A stretch of 64,000 nucleotides of DNA from Tritrichomonas musculus. Its lineage: Eukaryota > Parabasalia > Tritrichomonadida > Tritrichomonadidae. The stretch lies in contig JAPFFF010000008.1 in assembly GCA_039105265.1 (NCBI GenBank), positions 62,001 to 126,000 on the forward strand, given 5' to 3'. Numbering within the stretch: position 1 is the first letter of the stretch; each line of letters starts with the position of its first letter. The position numbers and the translations under genes were made by a program. Shown one piece after another: positions 49,506 to 59,100 of this stretch. The notes under the pieces were generated by a model. It saw only the letters and a list, made by a program, of their open reading frames with translations, was not told the DNA's origin and ran no database searches.

Positions 49506-50663
49506 ATGAGCATCATGGAATATTTTGATCAAAAGAAAAACATTCAAAGAATTCTTCTAGAATATCTTGAAGAAAAGAATGTCGAAGAGAATTTTGAGAT
49601 CTTTCTTCAAGTTCTCAAAGATCAACAAGTTCACGAAGATTATCATGAAATCAAAGAAATATTATATTTAATAAATAATATTGCTAATAATCATCAACGA
49701 ACTGATAACTTTTATAACAAAATTGAACGAATTATTGAAGTGATGAAGAAAGAAATTACAAAAATAATGAAGAATTCAGAAATCTTCGAACTTTTTAAAA
49801 ACTGCAAACGACTTCTTCTATTCTTTATTGAAGAACGAATTATAACGCTTGATGAATACATCGTATCACGAATAACGAGTGATGAATTTCTTGAAAATAA
49901 GTATTGCCAATATTTTTCACCAGAAATCAAAGAATTCATCACAAAAGAATTCATTGACAAATATTCTTGTCAAAATTCAATTTTGAGGAATGGACAATTA
50001 ATAAAAGAAATTATAAAAGAAGAAAAAGAAGAACTTTTCTATGAACGACGGCGAGAAGGTGAGAATGATAGTTATTTAAGTGAAATTATTCGAAAACAAG
50101 AAACGAAAGAATTCATTGTTCATGTTAACAAAACGAATTTGTCGCTTGAAAATTATATTGAAACATCGATTTTTGAAACGAATGAACTCCTGATGAAAAA
50201 TAATAAAGAAATCAAAATTATCGAATATGCTGCATTTTATGGATCGAATGAAATTATCCGTTACATGCACAAGAACGGAGCTACAATGAGATCAAATATT
50301 TGGTATTATGCGATTCATAGTGGAGATGCAGAACTGATTAAATATCTTGAAGACAATAAAATCTCACCACCCAAAGACACGTATGAAAGCATTCTTCGCG
50401 AATCGATCAAATGTCATCATAACGATGTTTCAAGGTATATCATCAATTATCTGATTGATGAAGAGGAAATGAAAAATAACATTGAAAATAATTTCGAAGA
50501 AAATCTTTATCGATATAGTTTTGAATATCGCAACTATTGTTTTCTCCCAGAAAACATAAAATGCAAATACACATTTTATTATTTATGCGAATTCGATTAT
50601 TACACGCCTGTGAAACTTTATTTAGAACAAGAGAATATTGATATAAATTCGACTGTCATTTAA
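49506..50663 (+). CDS. Trichomonad ankyrin-family protein (DUF3447-like), probably shortened
   Basis: The product is 385 residues. The N-terminal ~230 residues are helical and Glu/Lys/Ile-rich (EYLEEKNVEENFEIFLQ; KNCKRLLLFFIEERIITLDEY), the arrangement I know from trichomonad ankyrin proteins with a DUF3447-type N-terminus. Ankyrin-like units follow (IIEYAAFYGSNEIIRYMH, YYAIHSGDAELIKYLEDN). It ends KLYLEQENIDINSTVI, just where such proteins normally enter a longer ankyrin array. A typical ankyrin unit does occur 150 bases further on, in the next gene. The two were probably one gene. These proteins act as binding scaffolds; the partner is unknown. Confidence 0.75.
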   Translation: MSIMEYFDQKKNIQRILLEYLEEKNVEENFEIFLQVLKDQQVHEDYHEIKEILYLINNIANNHQRTDNFYNKIERIIEVMKKEITKIMKNSEIFELFKNCKRLLLFFIEERIITLDEYIVSRITSDEFLENKYCQYFSPEIKEFITKEFIDKYSCQNSILRNGQLIKEIIKEEKEELFYERRREGENDSYLSEIIRKQETKEFIVHVNKTNLSLENYIETSIFETNELLMKNNKEIKIIEYAAFYGSNEIIRYMHKNGATMRSNIWYYAIHSGDAELIKYLEDNKISPPKDTYESILRESIKCHHNDVSRYIINYLIDEEEMKNNIENNFEENLYRYSFEYRNYCFLPENIKCKYTFYYLCEFDYYTPVKLYLEQENIDINSTVI

Positions 50664-50802
50664 ACGATCAACATTTTAAATGACATTTGACTATTAAAGT
50701 CAACATCAAGTTTATTCACAATCAAATTATAAAATTAATGACAAAACATTTCATAAAATTCTACCACTCTATATTTCATGATATTCTACGACTAAACATT
50801 TC

Positions 50803-51714
50803 ATGGAATTTAAAGAATCTTTTTTTAATATAACCGCAATTCATTTAGCTGCACAGAATAATCACCAAGATATTTTGAAACATCTGTTATCACAAGAAGG
50901 CATCCATATTGGTAATTTTGCTTTCAATGGGTGTTCAGCATTGACGCAAATCACAATTCCATCTTCTATAACTTCAATTGGAGATTGTGCTTTCTATGAT
51001 TGTTCATCATTGAGAGAAATCACAATTCCTTCTTCTTTAACTTCAATTAGAGAAGGTACTTTCTTTCGATGTTCATCATTGATACAAGTCACAATTCCTT
51101 CTTCAGTAACTTCAATCGGATCTTCTGCTTTCAGAGGATGTTCAGCATTGACGCAAATTACAATTCCCTTTTCTGTAACCTCAATTGGAGAAGATATTTT
51201 CAGAGGATGCTCATCATTGAGAGAAATCACAATTCCTTCTTCTGTAACTTCAATTAGATATTATGCTTTCTATGGATGTTCATCATTGAGAAAAATCACA
51301 ATTCCTTCTTCTGTAACTTCAATCGGATATTATGCTTTTGGTGGATGTTCATCATTGAGAGAAATCACAATTCCATCTTCTGTAACTTCAATTGGAGATT
51401 ATGCTTTCGGTGGATGTTCATCATTGAGAGAAATCACAATTCTTTCTTTTGTAACTTCAATTGGAGATTATGCTTTCTATGAATGTTCATCATTGACACA
51501 AATAGCAATTCTTTATTCTGTAACTTCAATTGGAGATTATGCTTTCAGAGAATGTTCATCATTGAGAGAAATCACAATCCCTTCTTCTGTAACCTCAATT
51601 GGAGATTCTGCTTTCTATGAATGTTCGTCTTTGAAAAAAATCACAATTCCTTCTTCTATAACTTCAATTAGTGATTTATGTCTTCCTCCAAAAATAAAAA
51701 TTATTAGATTTTAA
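50803..51714 (+). CDS. Ankyrin / BspA-like leucine-rich repeat chimera
   Basis: The product is 303 residues. The first 40 residues contain one ankyrin unit (ITAIHLAAQNNHQDILKHLL) with an abrupt switch at SQEGIHIG to BspA-type (TpLRR) repeats. Eleven 23-residue repeats follow, type IGDYAFYECSSLREITIPSS then VTS, encoded by nearly identical 69-base units. BspA-like proteins are the largest surface-protein family of trichomonads and bind host matrix or cells. This one has no signal peptide and no membrane segment, and it ends in a short cap LCLPPKIKIIRF. It may be an intracellular LRR protein or a chimera made by recombination. The strong DNA repetition means the repeat number may vary between strains. 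Confidence 0.8.
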   Translation: MEFKESFFNITAIHLAAQNNHQDILKHLLSQEGIHIGNFAFNGCSALTQITIPSSITSIGDCAFYDCSSLREITIPSSLTSIREGTFFRCSSLIQVTIPSSVTSIGSSAFRGCSALTQITIPFSVTSIGEDIFRGCSSLREITIPSSVTSIRYYAFYGCSSLRKITIPSSVTSIGYYAFGGCSSLREITIPSSVTSIGDYAFGGCSSLREITILSFVTSIGDYAFYECSSLTQIAILYSVTSIGDYAFRECSSLREITIPSSVTSIGDSAFYECSSLKKITIPSSITSISDLCLPPKIKIIRF

Positions 51715-51804
51715 TTATTTTGACTACAAAAAATCAAATAACAAATTTTGGAAAAAAAATAAATGCTTTTGCTGATAATTTTCCCTCTTTCTCTCTCTCT
51801 CTCT

Positions 51805-51850
<46 letters not shown>

Positions 51851-51892
51851 GTTTATTATTTTATTTTAGCAGTCTTTTCGTGATTATAACGG

Positions 51893-52435
51893 AAATATCC
51901 ACTTTAATAACGGAAAAGTTCATTATGATAACGGAAAAATTCGATTTCATAACGGAAAGTGTAGCCATTTTTTTTGAAAATCTTTTTTATAAAACATTCA
52001 TTTAAAAATATTGGTTTTATTTAATAAATTAAAATTAAAAGATTTAAAATCATCATAAATATGGAATAGGTACCGAAAGATTGAAAATAAACATTAAGAA
52101 ACTTTTTTTCAAAAAATATCATCAAAAATTTTTTCTCATAAAAATTGAATTTAATGGAATATATTTAAGATTAATACTTAATATAAACTATTGGCATCTG
52201 AAAATTACTAAAAATATTCAATTAATCTATTTTGTAAATATTATTTATTAGTTGATGTAGAATATATAATTAGAAAACATTCATAAGGCAACGTATATTT
52301 GATATATTGGAAATTTAATTAAAATAATATATATAAATCATGATTTTTTAAGTGAGTGCTTTATTAAAAAAATTTCAAAAAAAAATGGTTACACTTTCCG
52401 TTATGAAATCGAATTTTTCCGTAATCATAATGTGA
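51893..52435. repeat. Non-autonomous transposon-like element with about 58-bp inverted ends
   Basis: The left end (to about 51975) contains ATAACGGAAAAATTCGATTT, then CATAACGGAAAGTGTAGCC. The right end (52377-52435) is the inverted copy with about three mismatches (GGTTACACTTTCCGTTATG). Four TAACGGAAA units stand in tandem at the left end. The interior of about 400 bases is noncoding. A T-run of about 38 lies just before, at 51808-51846. Confidence 0.87.
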
Positions 52436-52547
52436 ATTTTTTTTACGGGTTTCATAAAATACTTTATATCTTAAATTGCTCTATATTTCAATATGTCCCA
52501 TATGATGGGTATGTGCCATTTTCAAACATATTGCATCGAGTATGGTA

Positions 52548-53064
52548 TCAAGTATTTTTTGAAATACTAATTAATTGCCATTGTTCAATTCCATTATATA
52601 GCATACATCCCAAAATCATTGATGAAACAATGATTGATAAATTGAAAAGACGAATTATATTATTGAATGAAATGCAATTAATTAATCTGTCAGAAATATC
52701 TTTCATTTCTGTCGCGGCTTTATTGAAATTTTCTTCTTCAATATCTTCTTTGCACCATATACTTTTAATTTGTTCTTTGTAATTTTTATATTTTTCACTA
52801 ATATTTCCATTTTTGTCATATTCAACATTTTTAATTCTTTCTTGAATCTGAATTGGAGCGAGTTTTAACAAATCAAATTGGCCAATGAAATAATTTTCAT
52901 TTTGTTCTTCTTCTTCTTCTTCACCTTTGTTTTTTGACTTCGATTGCATGTTGTCAAAAAATGAAAGGGAAATGGAAGGTTCTTCTTCTAATAAAATCCC
53001 ATCTTCTTCTATAAAATCTTGATTTTCATCTTCTTCGTTTGAATTTTCATTTTTTTTCTTATTC
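52548..53064 (-). pseudogene. 3' half of a membrane protein gene, out of frame with its 5' half
   Basis: The open frame leads in as NKKKNENSNEEDENQDF and continues through EEDGILLEEE, MQSKSKNKG and a Glu run to the hydrophobic SIIVSSMILGCMLYNG before a TGA. A Met-started frame (52548-52949) covers the last 133 residues, but the coding clearly extends upstream to the A-run near 53070, where the frame of the membrane part ends. The end lies about 110 bases from the transposon-like repeat. Confidence 0.6.
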
Positions 53065-53682
53065 TTATTTTTTTCTTTCGTTTCTTGCTTTCACTTGCTC
53101 TCTTCTGAAATTAAGTAATCTGTTTAGTTTTTTGTCCCATTTTTCGATTTTATGCAGATTGAAACTCGTTGGAACGAGAAGCGGATCTTTCTTGGCGAAA
53201 AAATGTGTAATTAAATTTGTTGAGATTGGTGTGATAATGATGAATGCCATGAAAATATTACCTGAGTAAGAAGACAATTGAATTAAATGAGATGTGTGAA
53301 GACCAGTCAAAAAAGAAATGATTCCTGATACAGAGTAAGAAAAAAGATTAACAATGTTTTGAAGTATTGATACATAAGGTGACCTGAAAAAGTTTGATTC
53401 CGCAATAATAAATGAAATTAAAGAGAATGCAAAGTACAGAAATATAAAAACGGAAAGATTATCTTTAATATCTTCATCTTCTGTCAAAGCATAAATTGTG
53501 AACAAATATATAATGAACATGACAATATATTTAACTATTGTAAATCGAAAATGATAAAATGAAGAGTAATATTTATATGAGCGAAAAACATTTAATGGAG
53601 CTGCAGATAAATTATTTATAAGAGTTTGAAACTTACATTCAATATTATTCGTTGGCGCTGGAAGAAGAGTGATAATATTCAT
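53065..53682 (-). CDS. Multi-span membrane protein, frameshifted near its end
   Basis: The product is 205 residues with about five hydrophobic segments (IVMFIIYLFTIYAL, VFIFLYFAFSLISFI, IVNLFSYSVSGIISFL, NIFMAFIIITPIS). The basic C-terminus WDKKLNRLLNFRREQV ends ERKK at a TAA. One base less or more in the A7 run there would join it to the acidic Glu/Asn-rich frame at 52548-53064. The full gene would be about 370 residues: several membrane spans and an acidic cytoplasmic tail. The family is not recognised. Confidence 0.6.
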   Translation of the reverse strand: MNIITLLPAPTNNIECKFQTLINNLSAAPLNVFRSYKYYSSFYHFRFTIVKYIVMFIIYLFTIYALTEDEDIKDNLSVFIFLYFAFSLISFIIAESNFFRSPYVSILQNIVNLFSYSVSGIISFLTGLHTSHLIQLSSYSGNIFMAFIIITPISTNLITHFFAKKDPLLVPTSFNLHKIEKWDKKLNRLLNFRREQVKARNERKK

Positions 53683-53773
53683 ACATCTTATGTATATTAT
53701 CTAATCGATTAGATAAAATTTATGATTTAAAATGAAAATAATTTTTAATCAAAAAGAGAAAGTATTTTTACTT

Positions 53774-56134
53774 TCATATAGTAGATTTTATCATTTTGAT
53801 ATAATCAAAATATTGTTGCTTGTTCACTTCTTCTGTGATAAACTCAGGAACATTCTCCAATACATCGACAATCTGATCAAATGATGGTCTTTCTTCTGGA
53901 TTTTGGGACCATCCTGCTTCGATGAGATTTCGATAACAATCAGGAATTGGATTTCTGAATTCTGGTCTTTTTCCATAGTTCAAGACGCCTGAAATAATAT
54001 TAGAAAGAACGTTCGATTTAATATTTGCCTTTTCTTTGGTTATTATTTCATATGTGATCATTGCAAATGCATAAACATCGCTTGCTTTTGTGCATTCTTC
54101 AGAAATCATAATTTCTGGTGCTGAATAAACGGGAGTTTCTTGCATCATGCTTGATGTTTGGAATGTCATGCTGTTTATCATTAGCAAGTGTGTGCAAAGT
54201 CCAAAATCGGTAAGTTTTGGTTGACATGAATTACACATTATGATATTATTTGGCTTCAAATTTCGATGAATAATGTCATGCGAATGCAAATATTTCATAG
54301 CAGATGCAATTCCATAAATATTCATCAGTTTCTTTGTCGCATTCCAGCCAGAAACACGAATATTATTTCTTTCCATTTGTAGAACATCACTCAAAGTTTT
54401 ATTGGATGATAGTTCAGTAACGACAACAGGCTTTGGTTCATTCTTGAAGCTATGAGGACAGAAGCCAACAAATTGTAGAATTGCTGGATGATTTAATTTT
54501 GAAATTCGATTAAATTCTAGCGATATGTTTGTCATTTCATCTTCTTTAAATAGAGTCATATCAATGTTTGACAAACGTGCTGAATAACTCTTTCCTGTTT
54601 CTTTGTGAGTGACTTCAAAAACTTTGTTAAATTCACTTCTTCTTATCAGATTTTTTAATTCATAGTCATTCAAATCCAAGAAATAATTGTTGATCGATTG
54701 ATTGGACATTTCTTCTTCAACAATACGATTAAATGTGGTCAATGTTTGCTCATTTATCTTCTCTTGTGCATTATCTTTTGATATATCAATAACTTTTCTA
54801 CTTACTTTTTCTTTACTTTCTTGTTGTGTTTGAATGTTTTGGTCTTCTGGAAGATAATTTTCACCAATAAACTCTGCGTAATCTATAAATTCATCATAAT
54901 CAATGTTTTCTGTGATGAATTCTGGATTCGACTTTATAGTTTCAATTATCTCATCAAATGATGGCCTTTCAAATGGATCGTCTGACCAACATATTTCAAT
55001 CAGGTCTTGATAACATTTTGGTATTGGAGTCTTGAATTTAGGGCGATAATGATTATTAGCAACATTAATCCATATATTATTAGCATTCACGAGTTCTATA
55101 AATGGTTTTTCATTGGTCATGATCTCATAAACAACCAATGAATATGCATAAACATCAGATGCTTTTGAATATTCATTGTATTTCAGAATTTCAGGTGCAA
55201 TGTAAGGAGGCGTACCGAGAATGCCTGAATTCGTTTCACATACTTTTGGTGAAAAAACTTTCGATAAACCAAAATCTGACAATTTTGGATACAAGTGGTT
55301 ATCGAGAAGAATGTTTTCTGTTTTGAGATCTCGATGAAGAAATGATTTTGAATGCATGTACTTCATTGCAGCTGCAACTCCATATATATTAATTAATTTT
55401 TTAGTATCATCCCAGCCATCGATTGCATATCCTTTACTTTCGTTAAGTAGAACTGATGCCAATGATCCATTTGGGACAAATTCGGTTACAATAACTGGTT
55501 TTTTCTTATGTTTAAAGTTTTCTGAACTGTATCCAATGAACTGCATGATTGCTTTGTACTTAACTTTTGAAATATTTTCAATTTCACGTTTAAAGTTGAT
55601 TAAATCTTTCTCTTCAAAGTCTACTAATTGCTTATTCAAAATTTTTGCTGCGAAAATTTCGTTGCCTGATTTATTAACAATCTTAAAAACTTTTCCAAAG
55701 CCACCAAATCCGATCTTCTCTTGCCTATCAAAATTAAGTAAATCAAAAATAGGAACTTCAGGTAAAATGACTTCATCTCGAACTTCTTTTTTGATTTCCA
55801 AATTAGTTTCCACTTTTTGGAAGTTCTTAGAATAATTCTTTAAATTAGAATATTTGCAGTATTCAACATATTCGAGAAAGTTCTTTTTATCAATTCCTTC
55901 AAGAAATTCATCCTTTTTCAAAATCTGAACTATGTCTGAAAATGATGGACGATCATCTGGGTTTTGTGCCCAACACTTTTCAACAAGAATTTTGTAATTT
56001 TTTGGAAATGATGGTTCAAATTGTGGTCGTTTTCCTTTTTTTATAATTTTCATCATCAATTGAAATTGATTCGCTTCATACATTTTTTTTTTTTGAAACC
56101 ATTTCATAAACCATGACACCGAAAGAATAAACAT
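53774..56134 (-). CDS. Tandem TKL-like kinase protein, 3' part of the split kinase locus
   Basis: The open frame is 786 residues, but the first ~17 (MFILSVSWFMKWFQ) are out-of-frame sequence; true coding begins at MYEANQFQ. It opens with the C-lobe of the kinase started upstream (CWAQNPDDRPSF). Kinase domain 6 (~130-400) has IGFGGFGKV, AAKI, HRDLKTENILL near 268 and LSDFGLS, so it is predicted active; the TKL-like signature CWSDDPFERPSF closes it. Domain 7 (~485-770) has no Gly loop, AxL for AxK (YSARL), HRN for HRD (near 624) but DFGL, and is a predicted pseudokinase. INIYGIASAMKYLHSHDI is shared by all domains. With the upstream frame this makes one ~2,140-residue gene. Confidence 0.85.
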   Translation of the reverse strand: MFILSVSWFMKWFQKKKMYEANQFQLMMKIIKKGKRPQFEPSFPKNYKILVEKCWAQNPDDRPSFSDIVQILKKDEFLEGIDKKNFLEYVEYCKYSNLKNYSKNFQKVETNLEIKKEVRDEVILPEVPIFDLLNFDRQEKIGFGGFGKVFKIVNKSGNEIFAAKILNKQLVDFEEKDLINFKREIENISKVKYKAIMQFIGYSSENFKHKKKPVIVTEFVPNGSLASVLLNESKGYAIDGWDDTKKLINIYGVAAAMKYMHSKSFLHRDLKTENILLDNHLYPKLSDFGLSKVFSPKVCETNSGILGTPPYIAPEILKYNEYSKASDVYAYSLVVYEIMTNEKPFIELVNANNIWINVANNHYRPKFKTPIPKCYQDLIEICWSDDPFERPSFDEIIETIKSNPEFITENIDYDEFIDYAEFIGENYLPEDQNIQTQQESKEKVSRKVIDISKDNAQEKINEQTLTTFNRIVEEEMSNQSINNYFLDLNDYELKNLIRRSEFNKVFEVTHKETGKSYSARLSNIDMTLFKEDEMTNISLEFNRISKLNHPAILQFVGFCPHSFKNEPKPVVVTELSSNKTLSDVLQMERNNIRVSGWNATKKLMNIYGIASAMKYLHSHDIIHRNLKPNNIIMCNSCQPKLTDFGLCTHLLMINSMTFQTSSMMQETPVYSAPEIMISEECTKASDVYAFAMITYEIITKEKANIKSNVLSNIISGVLNYGKRPEFRNPIPDCYRNLIEAGWSQNPEERPSFDQIVDVLENVPEFITEEVNKQQYFDYIKMIKSTI

Positions 56135-59100
56135 CAGAAGCCTTTGTATTTATTTCATTTAGAATTACCTCTGGAGCAGAATAAGCATGAGTACCTTTAA
56201 GTCCTTGCTCAGAAATCAAAGTCATACTATCTGGATTTTGGTGTAACTGTTTAGAAAGACCAAAATCACAAATTTTTGGGAATAAATAATCATCCTCCAG
56301 AATATTAGCAGGCTTTAAATCACGATGAATGATATTTAAAGAATGCATATATTCCATGCCTAATGCAATTCCATAAATATTTATGTGCATCTTGGTAGAG
56401 TCCCAACCTTTTAGAGAATTACCTTTTCTTTCTAATTCCATAATATCTTCTAAACATCCATTGCTTTCATATTCCATTATAATGGTGCTTTGTGGTTTAT
56501 GACTAAAGTTAACAGGACTAAACCCATGTATTTTTAATATAACTGGGTGATTCAATAGAAACATTATTTTAATCTCTCGCTTGAAACAATTTTTTTCATC
56601 TTCACTTAATTTATCACTATCACTTTTAATGACTTTAGCAGCATATATATTACCTGTCTTTTCTTCTTTAACTTTGAAAACTTTTGCAAATGTGCCAAAT
56701 CCAATTCTTTCTAATCTTTCAAAATCATTAATATTTATGCTTTTTATTTCATTTGAATTTTGTTCTTTATTTTCCAAGTCCTTTTGAGAATTTAAAAGAT
56801 TAATGAATGCTTCAAATTCATCTCGTTCAGCATCATAAAAAATAAAGTCTTCTTCGGTTTCAAAATAGTCAACAACCTGAGAAAACGTTGGGCGGCAATC
56901 TGGATCTTGTGACCAGCATGATTCAATTAAAACCTTATATACACTTGGAACTGATTTTGGAATTTCTGGTCGATACCCTTTGCAAACTGCGTCTTGAATA
57001 TGAAAGTCAGATTTGAATTCTGCAAACGGCTTTTTGCCAGTAACCAATTCATACAAAATGATAGAAAAAGCGTAAACATCGCTAGCTTTGCTGTATTCCT
57101 TGCTCTTAATGACTTCTGGTGCTGTATATTTAGGATAGTCAAAAAATGCATTATTAACATTTAATTGGAAGATACTAGTAATTTCATTAAATCCAGTAAT
57201 TTTGGGATAAAAGTTTTCATCTTCAAGGATGTTGTCTGTAGACAGGTTTCGATGGATGAATCCATTTGAGTGCAGATAATTCATGGCAGATGCAATGCCA
57301 TAGATATTGATCAGCTTTTTAGTGGATGACCAACCTTCTATTTCCTCTTTCTTTTCAAGCACATCAAATAATGAGCTTTGAGCATATTCATTTATTGTAG
57401 TTAAGTGAGGTTTATATTCATGATTGAATGGACTGTAACCAATGTATTTCAATAGCGATGGATGATCTAGATTCAAAAGAATTTTGTGTACATTCTTTTG
57501 TTTTTCATATTCATCTGGTAATTCTTCTTTTTCTTTTGTAAAAGCTTTTGCAGCAAAATACTTTTTTGTTGATTTTTCTTGGATCTTAAATATTACTGAG
57601 TTAAACTTATCGCAAATTTTACTTATCATCTGGTACTTGTAAATGTTAATTGCTTTACCAACTTGATTCTCAGATTCAATTGAATAAATATAATTGAAAT
57701 ACTCTTCCTTTTGATCTTCACTATTAAGAAATGTTATAAATTCTTGAGTTTTTAAGGTACTAATAATTTCTTCAAAAGAAGGACGATCAAATGGAACTTG
57801 TTTTAGACATTTTTCAATTAGAATCTTAAAGCACAAAGGAATTTCGTTTCCGAGAAGAAGGTCAAAATGAGTATTTGTTGTCAATGTTGAATCATCTTCA
57901 TATGGAACTTTATTAGTCAAAATTTCATATACAATGAGGCCAAATGAGTAAACATCGCTTTTTTTCATGTAGTTTGCTCTATCATCATTTTTATAAGAAA
58001 TATCAAAGCAAATTTTGAAGTCAGAAAGTTTTGGGTATAACAATTGGTCAAGAAGAATGTTTTTTGACTTAAGATTTAGATTAATAATGTTGTTTTTGTG
58101 CAATTGACTCATTGCTGATGCAATCCCATAGATATTAATGAGCTTCTTAACTGCATTCCAGTCAGAATCGCTATTATTCAAAAAAGTTTCTTGTTCAATG
58201 TAATCATGCAAAGATCCATTCTTAACAATTTCAGTGAGAATAACTGGTCGATCAAATTTTTTGAAATCAATCATGTTGAAACCAATAAAACTTATAATAG
58301 CTTTGTGCTTTAATTTATCTAGAATTTTCACTTCAAGTCCCAAATGTTCAATTTCATCTTCATTAAATTCTTCAATTTCTTTAAAAAGTATTTCTGCCTG
58401 AAGTATTTTACCTGTGCTCTTTTCTCTAGCTATGCAAATAATAGCATTTTTATTCTTGCCTGTTTTGTCTAGTTTCTCATATTTTGCAATATTTATTCGA
58501 TTAATTTCACCAATTTTTTCTTCAAATTTATTATATAGTTCTTTATTTCGATGTTGACCAACCTTTTCGATGTAATTTTGGAATTCAATATGATCAACAT
58601 TATCAAGAATAAAATCTTCTTTGAATTCTAGCTTACGACTAATTTGGTGAAACGATGGACGCAAATCTGGGTCTTCTGACCAGCATGATTCAATTAAATC
58701 TTTATAGCATTTAGGAACTGAACTGGGTATTTCAGGACGAAATCCATTGGAAATAGCTTCAATTATTTCTTGTTCAGATTTGAATTCTTCAAATGGTTTT
58801 TTATTTGTGATCAATTCATACAAAATGTATGCAAATGAGTAAACATCACTGCATTTAGAACAATTTCCAGTCTTTATAACTTCGGGTGCAGAATATTTAG
58901 TTATAAAAGAGCTTGTTTTGGATTGTTTATATGGATCATCTAATATTTTTTCCATTTTTTCAAAGTCAGTAATCTTAGGATAGTATTTTTTATCTTCAAG
59001 AATAGTTTCAGTGGATAAGTTACAATGAATATATCCATGTGAGTGCAAATATTTCATACCTGATACAATACCAAAAATATTGATGAGTACCTTTGTAGGC

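Noticed and set aside
50994-51482. Frames on both strands across the BspA repeats
   Set aside because: They repeat every 69 bases exactly with the LRR units and are shadows of that gene.
51763-52005. 80-codon frame rich in Phe after the BspA gene
   Set aside because: It is produced by a T-run of about 38 bases and the left end of the transposon-like repeat.
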